Shown here in pieces: positions 37,844 to 47,459 of a DNA stretch of 64,000 bases; within the stretch, counting starts at the first letter, position 1, and each line of letters starts with the position of its first letter. A model generated the notes under the pieces. It saw nothing but the letters and a program-made list of their open reading frames with translations, ran no database searches and was not told the origin of the DNA. The DNA comes from Acidobacteriaceae bacterium (GTDB lineage Bacteria; Acidobacteriota; Terriglobia; Terriglobales; Acidobacteriaceae): contig DAIDGW010000220.1 in the NCBI GenBank assembly GCA_027452245.1, forward strand, positions 62,001 through 126,000, written 5' to 3'. Made by a program: the position numbers and the translations under genes.

Positions 37844-38662
37844 TTACTGCTGCGGAGTTTTCTCCCCCGGATTTTGAATCGAGAGCAGTTCGACCTGGAA
37901 GACCAGCGCATCACCTGGCTGGATGTCTTGTCCGGCACCGCGATCTCCGTAGGCCAGATCTGAGGGGATGTAAAGTTCCCATGTGGAACCGACCGGCATT
38001 AGTTGCAGCGCTTCGGTCCATCCCTTGATTACGCCGCTGACCGGAAACGTGACTGGCTGGCCTCGCTTGTAGGAACTGTCAAACTCTTTGCCATCGATCA
38101 GCGTGCCCTTGTAGTTGCAGACAACAGTGTCTTTGGCCGTCGGTTTCGGCCCGGTGCCTTCCTTAATGATCTTGTATTGCAAGCCGCTGGGCAGAGTGAC
38201 CACGCCGGGCTTGCTCTTGTTGGCGGCCAGGAAGTCCTCTCCCTTTTTCTTGTTGGCCGCAGATTCCTGTTGCATCTTTTGCATTTGGACAGCCCTCATC
38301 TTGTCTTGCATTTGCGAGAGCACAGTGTGCGCTTCTTCGTCGGTCAATTGAGTCTTGCGGCCGGCCATGGCGTCTTTCAAGCCGCGCATGAAAGTGGTCG
38401 GATCGATCTCGACCGACTGGTGATGCAGGTTGCCGCCGAGGTTCATTCCCAGCGCATAGCTGAACTTTTGCTTATCGGTGGTCAGCGGCGGAGCGGCGGT
38501 GGTCGTCGCCTTGTGCGTCGTCGTTGTCTTTGCGGTTGAGGATTTGTGGGTCGTCGAAGAGGATGGGGTTTGGGTTGAGGCGGAGGACGTTTGCTGCGCG
38601 AACAGATTGGCGGTCAGCATGGTGCCCAGCGCCATGGTAAGCAACGTGCAAGTTTTTTGCAT
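37844..38662 (-). CDS. FKBP-type peptidyl-prolyl isomerase, secreted (Mip/FkpA-like)
   Basis: 272 residues. A signal peptide (LLTMALGTMLTANLFAQQ) and a Ser/Thr linker precede the N-terminal dimerisation domain (FSYALGMNLGGNLHHQ, MRGLKDAMAGRKTQLTDEEA). The C-terminal FKBP domain (TLPSGLQYKIIKEGTG, VCNYKGTLIDGKEFDSSYKRG, WTEALQLMPVGSTWELYIP, YGDRGAG) has the usual substrate-pocket aromatics. It folds outer-membrane or secreted proteins in the periplasm by prolyl isomerisation and chaperoning. Confidence 0.95.
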   Translation of the reverse strand: MQKTCTLLTMALGTMLTANLFAQQTSSASTQTPSSSTTHKSSTAKTTTTHKATTTAAPPLTTDKQKFSYALGMNLGGNLHHQSVEIDPTTFMRGLKDAMAGRKTQLTDEEAHTVLSQMQDKMRAVQMQKMQQESAANKKKGEDFLAANKSKPGVVTLPSGLQYKIIKEGTGPKPTAKDTVVCNYKGTLIDGKEFDSSYKRGQPVTFPVSGVIKGWTEALQLMPVGSTWELYIPSDLAYGDRGAGQDIQPGDALVFQVELLSIQNPGEKTPQQ

Positions 38663-38683
38663 TTTCTATTCTCCCATATTGTT

Positions 38684-38755
38684 CCTCAGGGGCTAAAGCC
38701 CGTATTTTCCGGGACTGCATGCGGCGCGGCGGAAGCCGCGCCCTTTCAGAGCGAC
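38684..38755. repeat. REP-like intergenic palindromes
   Basis: GGGGCTAAAGCCC and GGCGCGGCGGAAGCCGCGCC form two short hairpins between divergent genes; the style matches acidobacterial REP elements. The rest of the 38663-38962 gap shows no gene. Confidence 0.5.
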
Positions 38756-38962
38756 AATTTCCAGAGCGTTTCAACCTGGCTGCGCAAAAGTGACTGGCTC
38801 AGGACGATCGCCAAACGGACACTTTTGCGACCGTCAATCGGGATGCGTGTGCCGTGATTTCTTGCTAAAATGTCGAGTTCTGTCGGAGACCCCGGCACGC
38901 CATCCAGCCGGAACGAACCGGTAGTAAGATAATCAAAAGAACTAACTGGAGACTGATCCGTT

Positions 38963-39223
38963 ATGGCTTACGTCATTGCAGAGCCTTGCATCGGCACCAA
39001 GGACACCGCCTGTGTCGACGCCTGCCCCGTAGATTGCATTCATCCCAAGAAGGATGAAGCCGCCTATGCCACTTCCGAGTTGCTCTACATCGATCCGGTG
39101 GAGTGCATCGACTGCGGCGCCTGCGTTCCGGTTTGCCCGGTCTCGGCGATCTTCGCGCTCGACGATCTGCCGGAGAAGTGGAAGGACTTCACCGAGGTGA
39201 ACGCCAAGTATTACGGCCGCTGA
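38963..39223 (+). CDS. Ferredoxin family 4Fe-4S protein
   Basis: 86 residues. The C-terminal cluster set is CIDCGACVPVCP; the N-terminal set is Cys in AEPCIGTKDTACVDACPVDC, the spacing seen in FdxA-type 7Fe/8Fe ferredoxins. It transfers single electrons in the cytosol; partner unknown. ACTGGAGA precedes the ATG. A terminator follows closely, so it is monocistronic. Confidence 0.93.
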   Translation: MAYVIAEPCIGTKDTACVDACPVDCIHPKKDEAAYATSELLYIDPVECIDCGACVPVCPVSAIFALDDLPEKWKDFTEVNAKYYGR

Positions 39224-39244
39224 CCGGCCTGCGTTTGCGAGTTT

Positions 39245-39278
39245 AAGGCGCGCTGCTCAACGGCGCGCCTTTGCGTTT
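39245..39278 (+). terminator. Terminator of the ferredoxin gene
   Basis: AAGGCGCGC/GCGCGCCTT stem with a nine-base loop, then TTGCGTTTA (weak T run). Confidence 0.7.
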
Positions 39279-39382
39279 ATCACTCGATTCCCGTGTGATC
39301 GAAGTAACTTGAACCTCACCGAGCGCGTGCAGTACTATTCGCTGCGAATCTTCCCCGAATCTTAGAAAATGAAGGAGCAAGA

Positions 39383-39853
39383 ATGAACAAGATTCTTGCC
39401 GTAATTCTGTGCATTTCGGTATCCATCGCTGTATTTGCCGCCGAGGAAAATAGCTACAAAGTGATGTACGACGGCGGATCGATTCAGGGACAGAAGGCTG
39501 GAGCGGGGATGAAGCTGTTCATCGAGCCGAACCAGATCCGGCTGGTCAAAGATAAGCAGGATGTTGTACTCATTCCGGCCTCTTCGGTCACCGAAATCAG
39601 CTATGGCCAGGACGTCCATCGCCGGGTTGGCGCTGCGATCGGATTGGCTGTGGTTTCCCTTGGCGTCGGCGCGCTGATGGCACTGACCAAATCGAAGAAG
39701 CATTACGTCGGCCTGACTTGGGCGAACGGAGACAAAAAAGGCGGACTCGCGATGCAGTGCGATAAGAGGGACTATCGCGGCATTCTTGCCGGACTGGAAG
39801 GCGTAACCGGCAAGAAGGCGGTCGATTCAGATGCGATGACCGTAAAGAACTGA
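39383..39853 (+). CDS. Secreted protein with a hydrophobic hairpin
   Basis: 156 residues with a signal peptide (ILAVILCISVSIAVFAAE). A beta region follows (YKVMYDGGSIQGQKAGAGM, LFIEPNQIRLVKDKQ, VVLIPASSVTEISYGQ). A Gly/Ala hydrophobic stretch (VGAAIGLAVVSLGVGALMAL) could be a membrane segment. The rest is soluble. It resembles PH-like stress or surface sensors in acidobacteria; function unknown. GAAGGAG lies just before the ATG. Confidence 0.7.
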   Translation: MNKILAVILCISVSIAVFAAEENSYKVMYDGGSIQGQKAGAGMKLFIEPNQIRLVKDKQDVVLIPASSVTEISYGQDVHRRVGAAIGLAVVSLGVGALMALTKSKKHYVGLTWANGDKKGGLAMQCDKRDYRGILAGLEGVTGKKAVDSDAMTVKN

Positions 39854-39883
39854 ATCTGCCATTCCGGATAGCCGAACCAAATG

Positions 39884-39923
39884 CCCGCGCCTGGGAAATC
39901 AAGAGGCGCGGGTATTTCTTTTT
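39884..39923. terminator. Terminator between convergent genes
   Basis: CCCGCGCCT/AGGCGCGGG stem with an 11-base loop, then TATTTCTTTTT on the plus strand. Its end reaches the stop of the convergent S4 gene. Confidence 0.85.
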
Positions 39924-40302
39924 ACAGTCCCTGGCGGAACTGGATGATGCGGCGGCGGTCGCGTTTATTCGGGCGGGCCGCCGGAAGAACTTCGAATTCG
40001 CGTGCGGCACGTTTTTCCGCGGCGACTTGCAGACGGCGTTCGCGACTTTCTTCGGTTTCGCGGTAGAGCTTCTGCGCCTCCGACGCGGGCCCGCGGAGGT
40101 CGGTGACTCCGAGTACTTCCACTTCGAACTCACCACCTTCGGTGGTGACGCGCAGCATGTCTCCGATGCGGACTTCGCGGGCTGGGCGTGCGGCCTGACC
40201 GTTCGACAGGATGCGTCCCAGATCGCAATTTTTTTTGGCCAGCGTGCGCGTCTTGAAGAAGCGCGCCGCCCAGAGCCAGGCATCGATGCGAATGCCGTTC
40301 AT
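39922..40302 (-). CDS. hslR: S4-domain RNA-binding protein (Hsp15/HslR-like)
   Basis: 126 residues. The N-terminal S4 domain (IRIDAWLWAARFFKTRTLAKK, GRILSNGQAARPAREVRIGD) is followed by a basic Arg/Lys-rich tail (ESRERRLQVAAEKRAAREFE). Hsp15 binds stalled 50S subunits carrying peptidyl-tRNA and recycles them. Length and architecture agree, so HslR-like is the best call, though other S4 minimal proteins exist. Confidence 0.85.
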   Translation of the reverse strand: MNGIRIDAWLWAARFFKTRTLAKKNCDLGRILSNGQAARPAREVRIGDMLRVTTEGGEFEVEVLGVTDLRGPASEAQKLYRETEESRERRLQVAAEKRAAREFEVLPAARPNKRDRRRIIQFRQGL

Positions 40303-41061
40303 GCGAACATCTTACTGGAACGCACGCGCGTGCCAAGGGATATCGATATCTCACAGAAGAAATAGCGCATCTTGCAAACCCATGAAAGAAAAGGAGTTGC
40401 GGGACGCTGATATCCACGAATATGGGCAAAACCCTCAGTCACAAGGAGTTAGAGGTAAAATCCTGAGCCGTAAGCAGTTAGATCGCTTTTTGATTAGGCT
40501 TTGGTTTTCCATTTTTGCAAGTCATTGATTTCGCGATATCCCATTTGGGTGAGGCATGGGAGATATCTGCAAGATACTGATGTCAAATAACTTAGCATAG
40601 CAACCTTCGCTCGACGGCGATCCGAGGGTGCCGTGTGGCCTGGGCCAATACCATCATTGCGAATGAGATTTCCACACGCAAGGACATCCGTCACATAGAG
40701 ATTGTGGAAAAAGTGTGGAAGATTTTCCCTGGGCTGACGTCCTAGCCTGATGAATTCCGCCCTTTCGGGTCTGGGAGCGAGATGGTTCGTGCGTTCGCGC
40801 GAGGCGGGCGGGGCGGGGTTCAGGCGTGGCCTCGGGCACGCGGGTTCTTACGTGGTGGTGGCGACCCAGGGTTGCAACGCTGGGCTGCTGTCGGGCGTCC
40901 CCGGCCGGGGGCGCGTATTGAAGGAATCAGAGGCCCGATGGGAGCGGTGCGACGAACAGCAGCGAGAATGAAATGGGGGCGGCCGACAGCCCACGGGCCG
41001 CAGTTCCCACGCGAGCCGCGAGTTGGTTGCTGCAATGCTCCTGGATCGAGGTCAAAAGCGA
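40303..41061. other. 759-bp gap with acidobacterial intergenic repeats
   Basis: No convincing gene. Around 40745-40945 is a G/C-rich composite with GAATTCCGCCCTTTCGGGTC (a near copy of a piece at 42280-42303) and the palindromic CCCAGGGTTGCAACGCTGGG. Such blocks are common between acidobacterial genes. The first 400 bases show nothing. Confidence 0.45.
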
Positions 41062-42114
41062 TCAGTTGCAGGATTGGAGCGTCCCCGATCTGGTGCTCCC
41101 CATGGAGGTGTTGCCACCGAGGCAATAGCGAGCCAGGTCCTCGCCGGGGAAGACAGGGCCTGAGTAGGATTGCTTCACGCCGGCCGCGAATTGTGCGCCG
41201 TCGGCGGCACCGACGAGGTGGGACAGGATCACAGCTTTTACTTGCGCTCTGGAAGCCATCTCGCCCAGCGTTTTCATCGGCAGATGCTCTTTGTACATAT
41301 GTTCGGCCATCTTGTCGCCCGACTTTGAGACCGGCCAGCGTCCGGGATGCTCGGCGGAATCCAGATAGATAACCTCCGAGATCAGCACATCCGCGCCATT
41401 CGCCAAGGCCTCGACGGCGGCGCTCGGTCCCGTGTCTCCCGTAAAGACAATCGCTCCGTAAGGCGTCTCGAAGCGGTATGAGTACGACTGCATGGTCGCG
41501 TGATATTTGCTGGGAACCAACTGGTAGTGAGTGTTTTCGGCTGCGGTTACGCGAATCTTGTCATCCTGATAAACGAGGCCGTCGTGAGCGACCACATGGA
41601 CTTTGAACGGATCCGTGAGGGTGCTGGCGCCAAGAGGTTCGGCGGCAAAAGTTCCGTAGGGAATCTTGATGTAATTGAATGCGGCGGCGACGAGGGCCGG
41701 GGTTCCGGGCGGCCCGTAGATATCGAATTCTTTGCGGGCACCGGGAATGCCGAAGTCGATGGGGAGAAAGTCGTTGGCCAGGACGTCGACGAGCCCGAGA
41801 GCGTGGTCGGGATGATTGTGCGTCATGAAGATAGTTCCGATCGTTGGGGATTGGACGCCTGCATCGAGCATGCGGCGCATGGTGCCGATGCCGCAGTCGA
41901 TCAGATACGGCCGGCCATCAACGATGAGCAGGGTCGCCGGTTCGGAGCGCTTCTGGGAGAGCACCGGGCCTCCCTGGGTTCCGAGCAGGAGAATCTGAAC
42001 GCCCTTGGGTGTTTCGGGCGTACCCGTGTTTTGTGCGGAGGAGGGGAGTGGGGCGATGAATAGGGCGAAGATGGCCACGGTCGTAGAAAATCTGTTCAGG
42101 GGATTAAAGGTCAC
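41062..42114 (-). CDS. Secreted metallo-beta-lactamase-fold hydrolase
   Basis: 350 residues from a GTG with GGAG six bases upstream. A signal peptide (VAIFALFIAPLPSSAQ) is followed by VQILLLGTQGGP, the dinuclear zinc motif HNHPDH near residue 98, FTGDTGPS as the third ligand region and ILSHLVG. The closest pattern is RNase Z-like or arylsulfatase-type (AtsA) MBL proteins. Because it is exported, an extracellular ester or sulfate hydrolase is more likely than tRNA processing. Substrate unknown. Confidence 0.88.
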   Translation of the reverse strand: MTFNPLNRFSTTVAIFALFIAPLPSSAQNTGTPETPKGVQILLLGTQGGPVLSQKRSEPATLLIVDGRPYLIDCGIGTMRRMLDAGVQSPTIGTIFMTHNHPDHALGLVDVLANDFLPIDFGIPGARKEFDIYGPPGTPALVAAAFNYIKIPYGTFAAEPLGASTLTDPFKVHVVAHDGLVYQDDKIRVTAAENTHYQLVPSKYHATMQSYSYRFETPYGAIVFTGDTGPSAAVEALANGADVLISEVIYLDSAEHPGRWPVSKSGDKMAEHMYKEHLPMKTLGEMASRAQVKAVILSHLVGAADGAQFAAGVKQSYSGPVFPGEDLARYCLGGNTSMGSTRSGTLQSCN

Positions 42115-42650
42115 GAGAATCTCCGGTTATCAAGCTAGAGACTACATGAGAAGGAGGCAGGGCGTCGGAAGGCCCGTTTGTGGCTGGTTCGCGACGCGGA
42201 TGTTTGTGAGCTGTGGAGCCGCCCCTGGCGGGATTTGCTCCCACCTGTTTGTTTTCCCCGGGGTTACGCCCCGGGCCAGAAGGAATTCCGCCCCTGCGGG
42301 GCTGGGATTGTCAGTGCTCAGTTGGGCCGTTTTCTGGCTAAATAGGGCAGGAGGAAGTAGGTTCTGGGCTTAAAATTCCCTTGACCTTCCACCGCATCCG
42401 TTCTACAGTAGCGAGTTCCTCGGATATGGAAGACGAGTTCCGGCGGAAGTTCTGAAGCAAGCGCCAACGGGTAAACCCATTAAAAGTAAGCATCTTCGAA
42501 TCCCTTTGGTGCATCTATTGAAAGTGAGCATGGCGCTCAATTCCTTCCCAACCTACTTGGAATCTGTGACTTAGGGTTCGGTTGAGTCACCTGCCCAGGC
42601 GAATAGGAAGAAGGCGTAGGCCCAATTCATAAAAGGAGAACGGAAGCAAC
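42115..42650. other. 536-bp gap with REP-like hairpins
   Basis: CCCCGGGGTTACGCCCCGGG (about 42257-42276) and GAATTCCGCCCCTGCGGGGC (about 42282-42301) form adjacent G/C hairpins; the second is shared with 40750. The 300 bases before the next gene probably hold its promoter; nothing specific was recognised. Confidence 0.45.
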
Positions 42651-42866
42651 ATGCGTTCTGATCGTGTGTTTGATGCTTTACAGACTCTGAGAAATCGTTA
42701 TATGCTCTGTCAGCTTGCCTCGAAGGCCACGCGGAAGTTCCATCGGCCCAGCACCCGCATTCAGGAAACGATGAACGGCGTATTGGACCGGATCGCAGGA
42801 TCAGACCGGCAGGCGGTATTGACGGAACCAGAGAACTTTAACGAGGCACAACGGCGGGCTGCCTGA
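42651..42866 (+). CDS. Small conserved protein, possible RNA polymerase omega
   Basis: 71 residues. NRYMLCQLASKATRKFH and RIQETMNGVLDRI resemble the omega/Rpb6 core pattern (NRYxLxxLxSKxxRxxxxx, then a conserved helix). In Acidobacteria, short proteins with this opening (MRSD, then VF) have been called omega subunits. If so it would stabilise the beta-prime subunit; the following gene, rho, is also a transcription factor. The match is modest and function unproved. AAAGGAG lies 12 bases before the ATG. Confidence 0.6.
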   Translation: MRSDRVFDALQTLRNRYMLCQLASKATRKFHRPSTRIQETMNGVLDRIAGSDRQAVLTEPENFNEAQRRAA

Positions 42867-42976
42867 ACCAGCCCCGCCTTCCTGCCTAGTGGTGTTTTGT
42901 CTCCCTGAGTACCCTCCTTTGAAAATCTCCCGTTGACACTTCCGAATACGCTCAAGTGCACGGGTTTAGGTGAATC

Positions 42977-44227
42977 ATGACCATTGCTGAATTAAAAGAA
43001 AAGAACATCACCGAGCTGACCAAGATCGCAAGGACCTTGGATCTGCCCGGCGCCAGCGGCATGCGCAAGCAGGACCTCATCTTCAAAATCCTGCAGGCGC
43101 AGAGCGAAAAAGAGGGGCACATTTTTGCCGAAGGTGTCCTGGAAATCCTGCCAGATGGTTACGGATTTTTGCGCTCGCCGGATTACAACTACCTTCCAGG
43201 CCCAGATGATATTTACGTTTCGCCGTCGCAGATCCGCAAGTTTGATCTGAAGACCGGCGACACGATCAGCGGACAGGTGCGGCCTCCGCATGAAGGCGAG
43301 AAGTATTTCGCGCTGGTGAAGATTGAGGCGGTGAATTTCGAGTCTCCCGACGAAGCGCGGAACAAGATCCTGTTCGACAATTTGACGCCGCTGTATCCGC
43401 AGGAGCGCGTGAAGTTGGAAACGACGCGAGATAACGTGAGCGCGCGGGTGATGGACCTGCTGACGCCGCTCGGCAAGGGACAGCGCGGATTGATTGTTTC
43501 GCCGCCCCGCGCAGGCAAGACGATGCTGCTGCAGAACGTGGCAAACTCGATTACGACGAACCATCCGGAAGTGGTGCTGATGGTGCTGCTGATCGACGAG
43601 CGTCCGGAAGAAGTCACGGACATGCAGCGCTCGGTGAAGGGGGAAGTGATTTCCTCGACTTTCGACGAACCGGCCGCGCGACACGTGCAGGTTGCGGAAA
43701 TGGTGATCGAAAAGGCCAAACGACTGGTGGAGCACAAACGCGATGTAGTGATCCTGCTGGATTCGATCACGCGTCTGGCGCGCGCGTATAACACGATTGT
43801 TCCGCCTTCGGGCAAGGTGCTGTCGGGCGGCGTGGATTCGAACGCGTTGCAGCGTCCGAAACGGTTCTTTGGATCGGCGCGAAATATCGAAGAAGGCGGC
43901 TCGCTGACGATTATCGCGACGGCGCTGATCGATACGGGATCGCGCATGGATGACGTGATCTTTGAAGAGTTCAAGGGTACGGGCAACTCGGAAATCATCC
44001 TGGAGCGCAAACTGGTGGACAAGCGCGTCTTCCCGGCGATCGACATTCAGCGCTCAGGTACGCGAAAAGAAGAGCTGCTGATCCCGAAAGAAGACCTGAC
44101 GAGAATCTGGGTGCTGCGCAAGGTGCTGAATCCGCTGTCCCCGGTGGAAGCGATGGAGTTGCTGATCGACAAGCTGAGCAAGACGAAGTCGAACGGAGAG
44201 TTCTTGTCGAATATGAGTTCGTTGTAA
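42977..44227 (+). CDS. rho: Transcription termination factor Rho
   Basis: 416 residues. N-terminal Rho_N helices ([19 protein letters not shown]) and the cold-shock-like RNA-binding domain ([20 protein letters not shown]) are followed by the ATPase: Walker [12 protein letters not shown], Walker [15 protein letters not shown]-loop and R-loop ([31 protein letters not shown]). Hexameric helicase that ends transcription at untranslated C-rich RNA. A terminator hairpin follows. Confidence 0.98.
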   Translation: MTIAELKEKNITELTKIARTLDLPGASGMRKQDLIFKILQAQSEKEGHIFAEGVLEILPDGYGFLRSPDYNYLPGPDDIYVSPSQIRKFDLKTGDTISGQVRPPHEGEKYFALVKIEAVNFESPDEARNKILFDNLTPLYPQERVKLETTRDNVSARVMDLLTPLGKGQRGLIVSPPRAGKTMLLQNVANSITTNHPEVVLMVLLIDERPEEVTDMQRSVKGEVISSTFDEPAARHVQVAEMVIEKAKRLVEHKRDVVILLDSITRLARAYNTIVPPSGKVLSGGVDSNALQRPKRFFGSARNIEEGGSLTIIATALIDTGSRMDDVIFEEFKGTGNSEIILERKLVDKRVFPAIDIQRSGTRKEELLIPKEDLTRIWVLRKVLNPLSPVEAMELLIDKLSKTKSNGEFLSNMSSL

Positions 44228-44271
44228 CCGTTCGGAATTAAGGTCAGGTCTGAAGTAATTTCGATGTTACT

Positions 44272-44303
44272 AAGCCAGGGCACACAGCTCTGGCTTTTTT
44301 TAT
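44272..44303 (+). terminator. Rho-independent terminator after rho
   Basis: AAGCCAGGGC pairs with GCTCTGGCTT (one wobble), loop ACACA, then TTTTTTTA. Confidence 0.9.
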
Positions 44304-44415
44304 TGAGCACAACACCAAAGCGCCAACCCATAGCGGAGATTGAGACTCTACATTTTTGCAGCCGACGTATAATTTCTGCGATCAGTATCGCCGGTCGATT
44401 GCTGCGAGGCCCACC

Positions 44416-44790
44416 GTGATTCCGAACCTGAAGATCTGCCTTCTGCTTGCTTTTGGAGTGCTATTAAGCGCTGGCTCCTTGCGGGGACAAAATGCACCAC
44501 CGATCCCCCCGCAGTGGCCACAGATGCCGGCGCCGACTACCAGCACGGCGCCGGATGATCCCGACCCGAACCGCGCACGCATCATGCGTGAGATGCAAAA
44601 GAGGGCGAATGAAGACCGGCAGGCTGAGCTGAAGAAGGACACCGAACAACTGTTGAAGCTGGCAACGGAATTGAAGGCGTATGTCGATAAGACGAATGAG
44701 AATGTTCTGTCGATTGACGTCGTGAAGAAGGCGGAACAGATCGAGAAACTGGCGCACAACGTGAAAGACAAGATGAAGGGGCCGAACTAG
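44416..44790 (+). CDS. Small secreted helical protein
   Basis: About 124 residues from GTG 44416, chosen because the signal peptide (LKICLLLAFGVLLSAGSLRG) starts there and a possible -10 box (TATAAT, 44368-44373) lies between it and the only earlier start. A Pro-rich linker (PPIPPQWPQMPAP) precedes a charged helical domain (KDTEQLLKLATELKAYVDK, DVVKKAEQIEKLAHNVKDK). This resembles the protein at 28864-29220. Probably periplasmic; function unknown. Confidence 0.7.
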   Translation: MIPNLKICLLLAFGVLLSAGSLRGQNAPPIPPQWPQMPAPTTSTAPDDPDPNRARIMREMQKRANEDRQAELKKDTEQLLKLATELKAYVDKTNENVLSIDVVKKAEQIEKLAHNVKDKMKGPN

Positions 44791-44873
44791 ATTGGTAATT
44801 TGTAAATCGGCGACCTGGGAATTCATGTCTTGCATACGTTGGCGGCTGTTCCTGCAAGTGACGAAATGCCCTA

Positions 44874-44907
44874 AACAAATGGCGCTGCCGGAGCAGCGCC
44901 ATTTGTT
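44874..44907. terminator. Long hairpin between convergent genes
   Basis: A perfect 15-bp stem (AACAAATGGCGCTGC and complement) with a four-base loop lies 18 bp from the pyrophosphatase stop. On the minus strand it ends TTTGTTT. Probably terminates both directions. Confidence 0.75.
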
Positions 44908-44924
44908 GTCATGCGGGAGCCGAA

Positions 44925-47459
44925 CTAGCGCAGGACTTTTTCTTCTTCGAGTGCCGGAGTTTTCATTTCCATGGCAGCCGTGCGGATGCGCATTCCGTAG
45001 AATGACTTGTAGACGAAGAAGTACGAAACGAGGAAGAAGGCCAGAGCCAGCACGCGGGTGAGGGTGGATCCGTTCGCGCCGTTGGCGTGTAACGAAACGG
45101 CCAATTCCACGGCCAGCAATCCAAACAGGGTGGTGAATTTGATGACGGGGTTCAGAGCCACCGAAGAGGTGTCTTTGAAAGGATCGCCGACGGTATCGCC
45201 GATGACCGTGGCGTCGTGCAAGGGAGTGCCTTTCTGCTTGAGTTCGACTTCGACGATCTTCTTCGCGTTATCCCAGGCGCCGCCGGCATCGGCCATGAAA
45301 ATTGCCTGGTAGAGGCCGAAGATTGCGATGGAGATGAGATAGCCGATGAAAAAGAAGGGCTCGACGAAGGCAAAGGCCAAAGTTCCGAAGAACACGGCGA
45401 GGAAGATGTTGAGCATGCCTTTCTGGGCATACTGGGTGCAGATGGCGACGACCTTCTTGCTGTCGGTCACCGAGGCTTTTTCAACGCCTTCCAGGCGGAT
45501 GTTCGCTTTGATGAACTCGACTGCACGATAAGCACCGGTGGTGACGGCTTGGGTGGAAGCGCCCGTGAACCAGTAAATCATGGCTCCGCCGGTGATCAGG
45601 CCGAGGACGAAGGGGGCGTGCAGCAACGAGAGCTTGCCAACGTTCTCCGTAAGGCCGTTGGTGAGCGCCATGATGATGGAGAAAATCATGGTGGTGGCGC
45701 CGACGACGGCGGTTCCGATGAGCACCGGCTTGGCGGTTGCCTTGAAGGTGTTTCCGGCGCCGTCATTGGCTTCGAGCAGGTGCTTGGCACGATCGAAGTT
45801 GATGCTGAGACCGAAGTCTTTTTTCACTTCAGATTCGACGTTGGGAACCTGCTCGATGAGAGAGAGTTCGTAGACGGATTGTGCGTTGTCGGTGACCGGT
45901 CCGTAGGAGTCGACGGCGATGGTCACGGGACCCATACCGAGGAAGCCGAAGGCTACCAGTCCGAAGGCGAAGACAGCGGGCGCGAGCATGCCCGCGGCGG
46001 CGGCCAGTCCCATGGTGCTCATGTAGTAGCCGATGGCCATCAGGATCATCATGGACAAGCCGAGGTAGTAGCCGGAGAAGTTGCCGGCGACGAATCCGGA
46101 GAGGATGCCGAGCGAAGCGCCGCCTTCCCGGGCCGAGGTGACGACTTCCTTGACGTGGCGTGATTCGACGGAGGTGAAGACTTTCACCAGTTCGGGAATA
46201 ATGGCGCCGGCAAGGGTGCCGCAGGAGATGATGGTTGCCAGCTTCCACCACTGGGTGGTATCGGCGCCGAGCGTGGGAATCACGTAGTAGGAGATGAGGT
46301 AGGTCAGGCCGATAGAGACCAGGGAGGTGATCCAGACCAGAGAGGTGAGCGGAGACTCGAAATTCATCTCGTTGGAGGAACCGTAGCGGGCCTTGGCGAT
46401 GGCGCCGTTCAGGAAGTACGAGCCAGCGCTGGAGACCAGCATCATAACGCGCATGACGAAGATCCAGACCAGCAGTTGGACCTGAACGGTCGGGCTCTTT
46501 ACGCCCAGAAGAATGAAAGTGATGAGGGCCACGCCGGTGACGCCGTAGGTTTCAAACCCGTCGGCAGAGGGGCCAACCGAGTCGCCCGCGTTGTCACCGG
46601 TGCAATCGGCGATGACGCCCGGGTTGCGAGCATCGTCTTCTTTGATCTTGAAGACGATCTTCATCAAATCGGAACCGATGTCGGCGATTTTGGTGAAGAT
46701 GCCGCCGGCGATTCGAAGTGCAGCCGCGCCCAGCGATTCACCGATGGCAAACCCGATGAAGCAGGGGCCAGCATAGTCTCCGGGGACAAACAGGAGGATG
46801 ATCAACATCATGATTAACTCGACGCTGATCAGCATCATGCCGATGCTCATTCCGGCTTCAAGCGGGATCTGGTAGACGGGATACGGCTTGCCGGGGAGGG
46901 AAGCAAAGGCGGTGCGGGAGTTGGCAAAGGTGTTGACACGGATGCCAAACCAGGCGACGCCGTAGCTGCCTGCGATGCCGATAAGGCTGAAGGCGAGAAT
47001 AATGCCAACCCGGAGGGCTTCCATGTGCTGCAGAGCTCCGAAATAGAGCAGGATGATGACGGCAATGAAGGCCCACAAGAGAAGGATGAACTTGCCCTGG
47101 GTGAACAGATAGGTTTTGCAGGTCTCGTAGATGAGTTCCGAGATCTCGCGCATGGAGCGGTGCACGGGCAAGTTCTTGAGACGCATGTAGATGGCCATGC
47201 CGAAAATGAATCCGAAGACGCAGAAGACGATTCCGATCAGCAGGAGCTTGTGGCCATCAATGGCACCGTTAAAAAAAGAGACCTGAGACAGATCCGGGAG
47301 CTTAAGCGAGGCCTCGCCGCCTGCGGATTCGGCGGCAGGCTGGGCGAGCGCGGCGGATGCGCCGAGGGTGAGCAGAGTGGCGAGAGTAAGCACGCTTCGC
47401 AGTGAAGCGGAAGTAAAACGCCGTCCTTGGTACGCAAGACTCGCGAGCCAGGTACGCAT
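44925..47459 (-). CDS. hppA: Membrane-bound proton-translocating pyrophosphatase
   Basis: 844 residues, longer than the usual 660-770. The N-terminus has a signal-like segment (LTLATLLTLGASAALAQ) before the first core helix. The substrate loop GGIFTKIADIGSDLMKIVFK...EDDARNPGVIADCTGDNAGD is a variant of the standard (DNVGD). GNTFKATAK has the Lys that marks K+-independent enzymes, in place of GNTTAA of K+-dependent ones. It couples PPi hydrolysis to H+ (or possibly Na+) export. GGAGGA lies six bases before the ATG. Confidence 0.95.
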   Translation of the reverse strand: MRTWLASLAYQGRRFTSASLRSVLTLATLLTLGASAALAQPAAESAGGEASLKLPDLSQVSFFNGAIDGHKLLLIGIVFCVFGFIFGMAIYMRLKNLPVHRSMREISELIYETCKTYLFTQGKFILLLWAFIAVIILLYFGALQHMEALRVGIILAFSLIGIAGSYGVAWFGIRVNTFANSRTAFASLPGKPYPVYQIPLEAGMSIGMMLISVELIMMLIILLFVPGDYAGPCFIGFAIGESLGAAALRIAGGIFTKIADIGSDLMKIVFKIKEDDARNPGVIADCTGDNAGDSVGPSADGFETYGVTGVALITFILLGVKSPTVQVQLLVWIFVMRVMMLVSSAGSYFLNGAIAKARYGSSNEMNFESPLTSLVWITSLVSIGLTYLISYYVIPTLGADTTQWWKLATIISCGTLAGAIIPELVKVFTSVESRHVKEVVTSAREGGASLGILSGFVAGNFSGYYLGLSMMILMAIGYYMSTMGLAAAAGMLAPAVFAFGLVAFGFLGMGPVTIAVDSYGPVTDNAQSVYELSLIEQVPNVESEVKKDFGLSINFDRAKHLLEANDGAGNTFKATAKPVLIGTAVVGATTMIFSIIMALTNGLTENVGKLSLLHAPFVLGLITGGAMIYWFTGASTQAVTTGAYRAVEFIKANIRLEGVEKASVTDSKKVVAICTQYAQKGMLNIFLAVFFGTLAFAFVEPFFFIGYLISIAIFGLYQAIFMADAGGAWDNAKKIVEVELKQKGTPLHDATVIGDTVGDPFKDTSSVALNPVIKFTTLFGLLAVELAVSLHANGANGSTLTRVLALAFFLVSYFFVYKSFYGMRIRTAAMEMKTPALEEEKVLR

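Noticed and set aside
40750-41372. Possible genes in the G/C-rich stretch right of 40750
   Set aside because: Arg-rich translations without motifs, overlapping dispersed intergenic repeats and the end of the MBL gene.
45216-46163. Long Glu/Gly-rich frame opposite the pyrophosphatase
   Set aside because: Composition reflects the complement of membrane codons; no start signal or motif.
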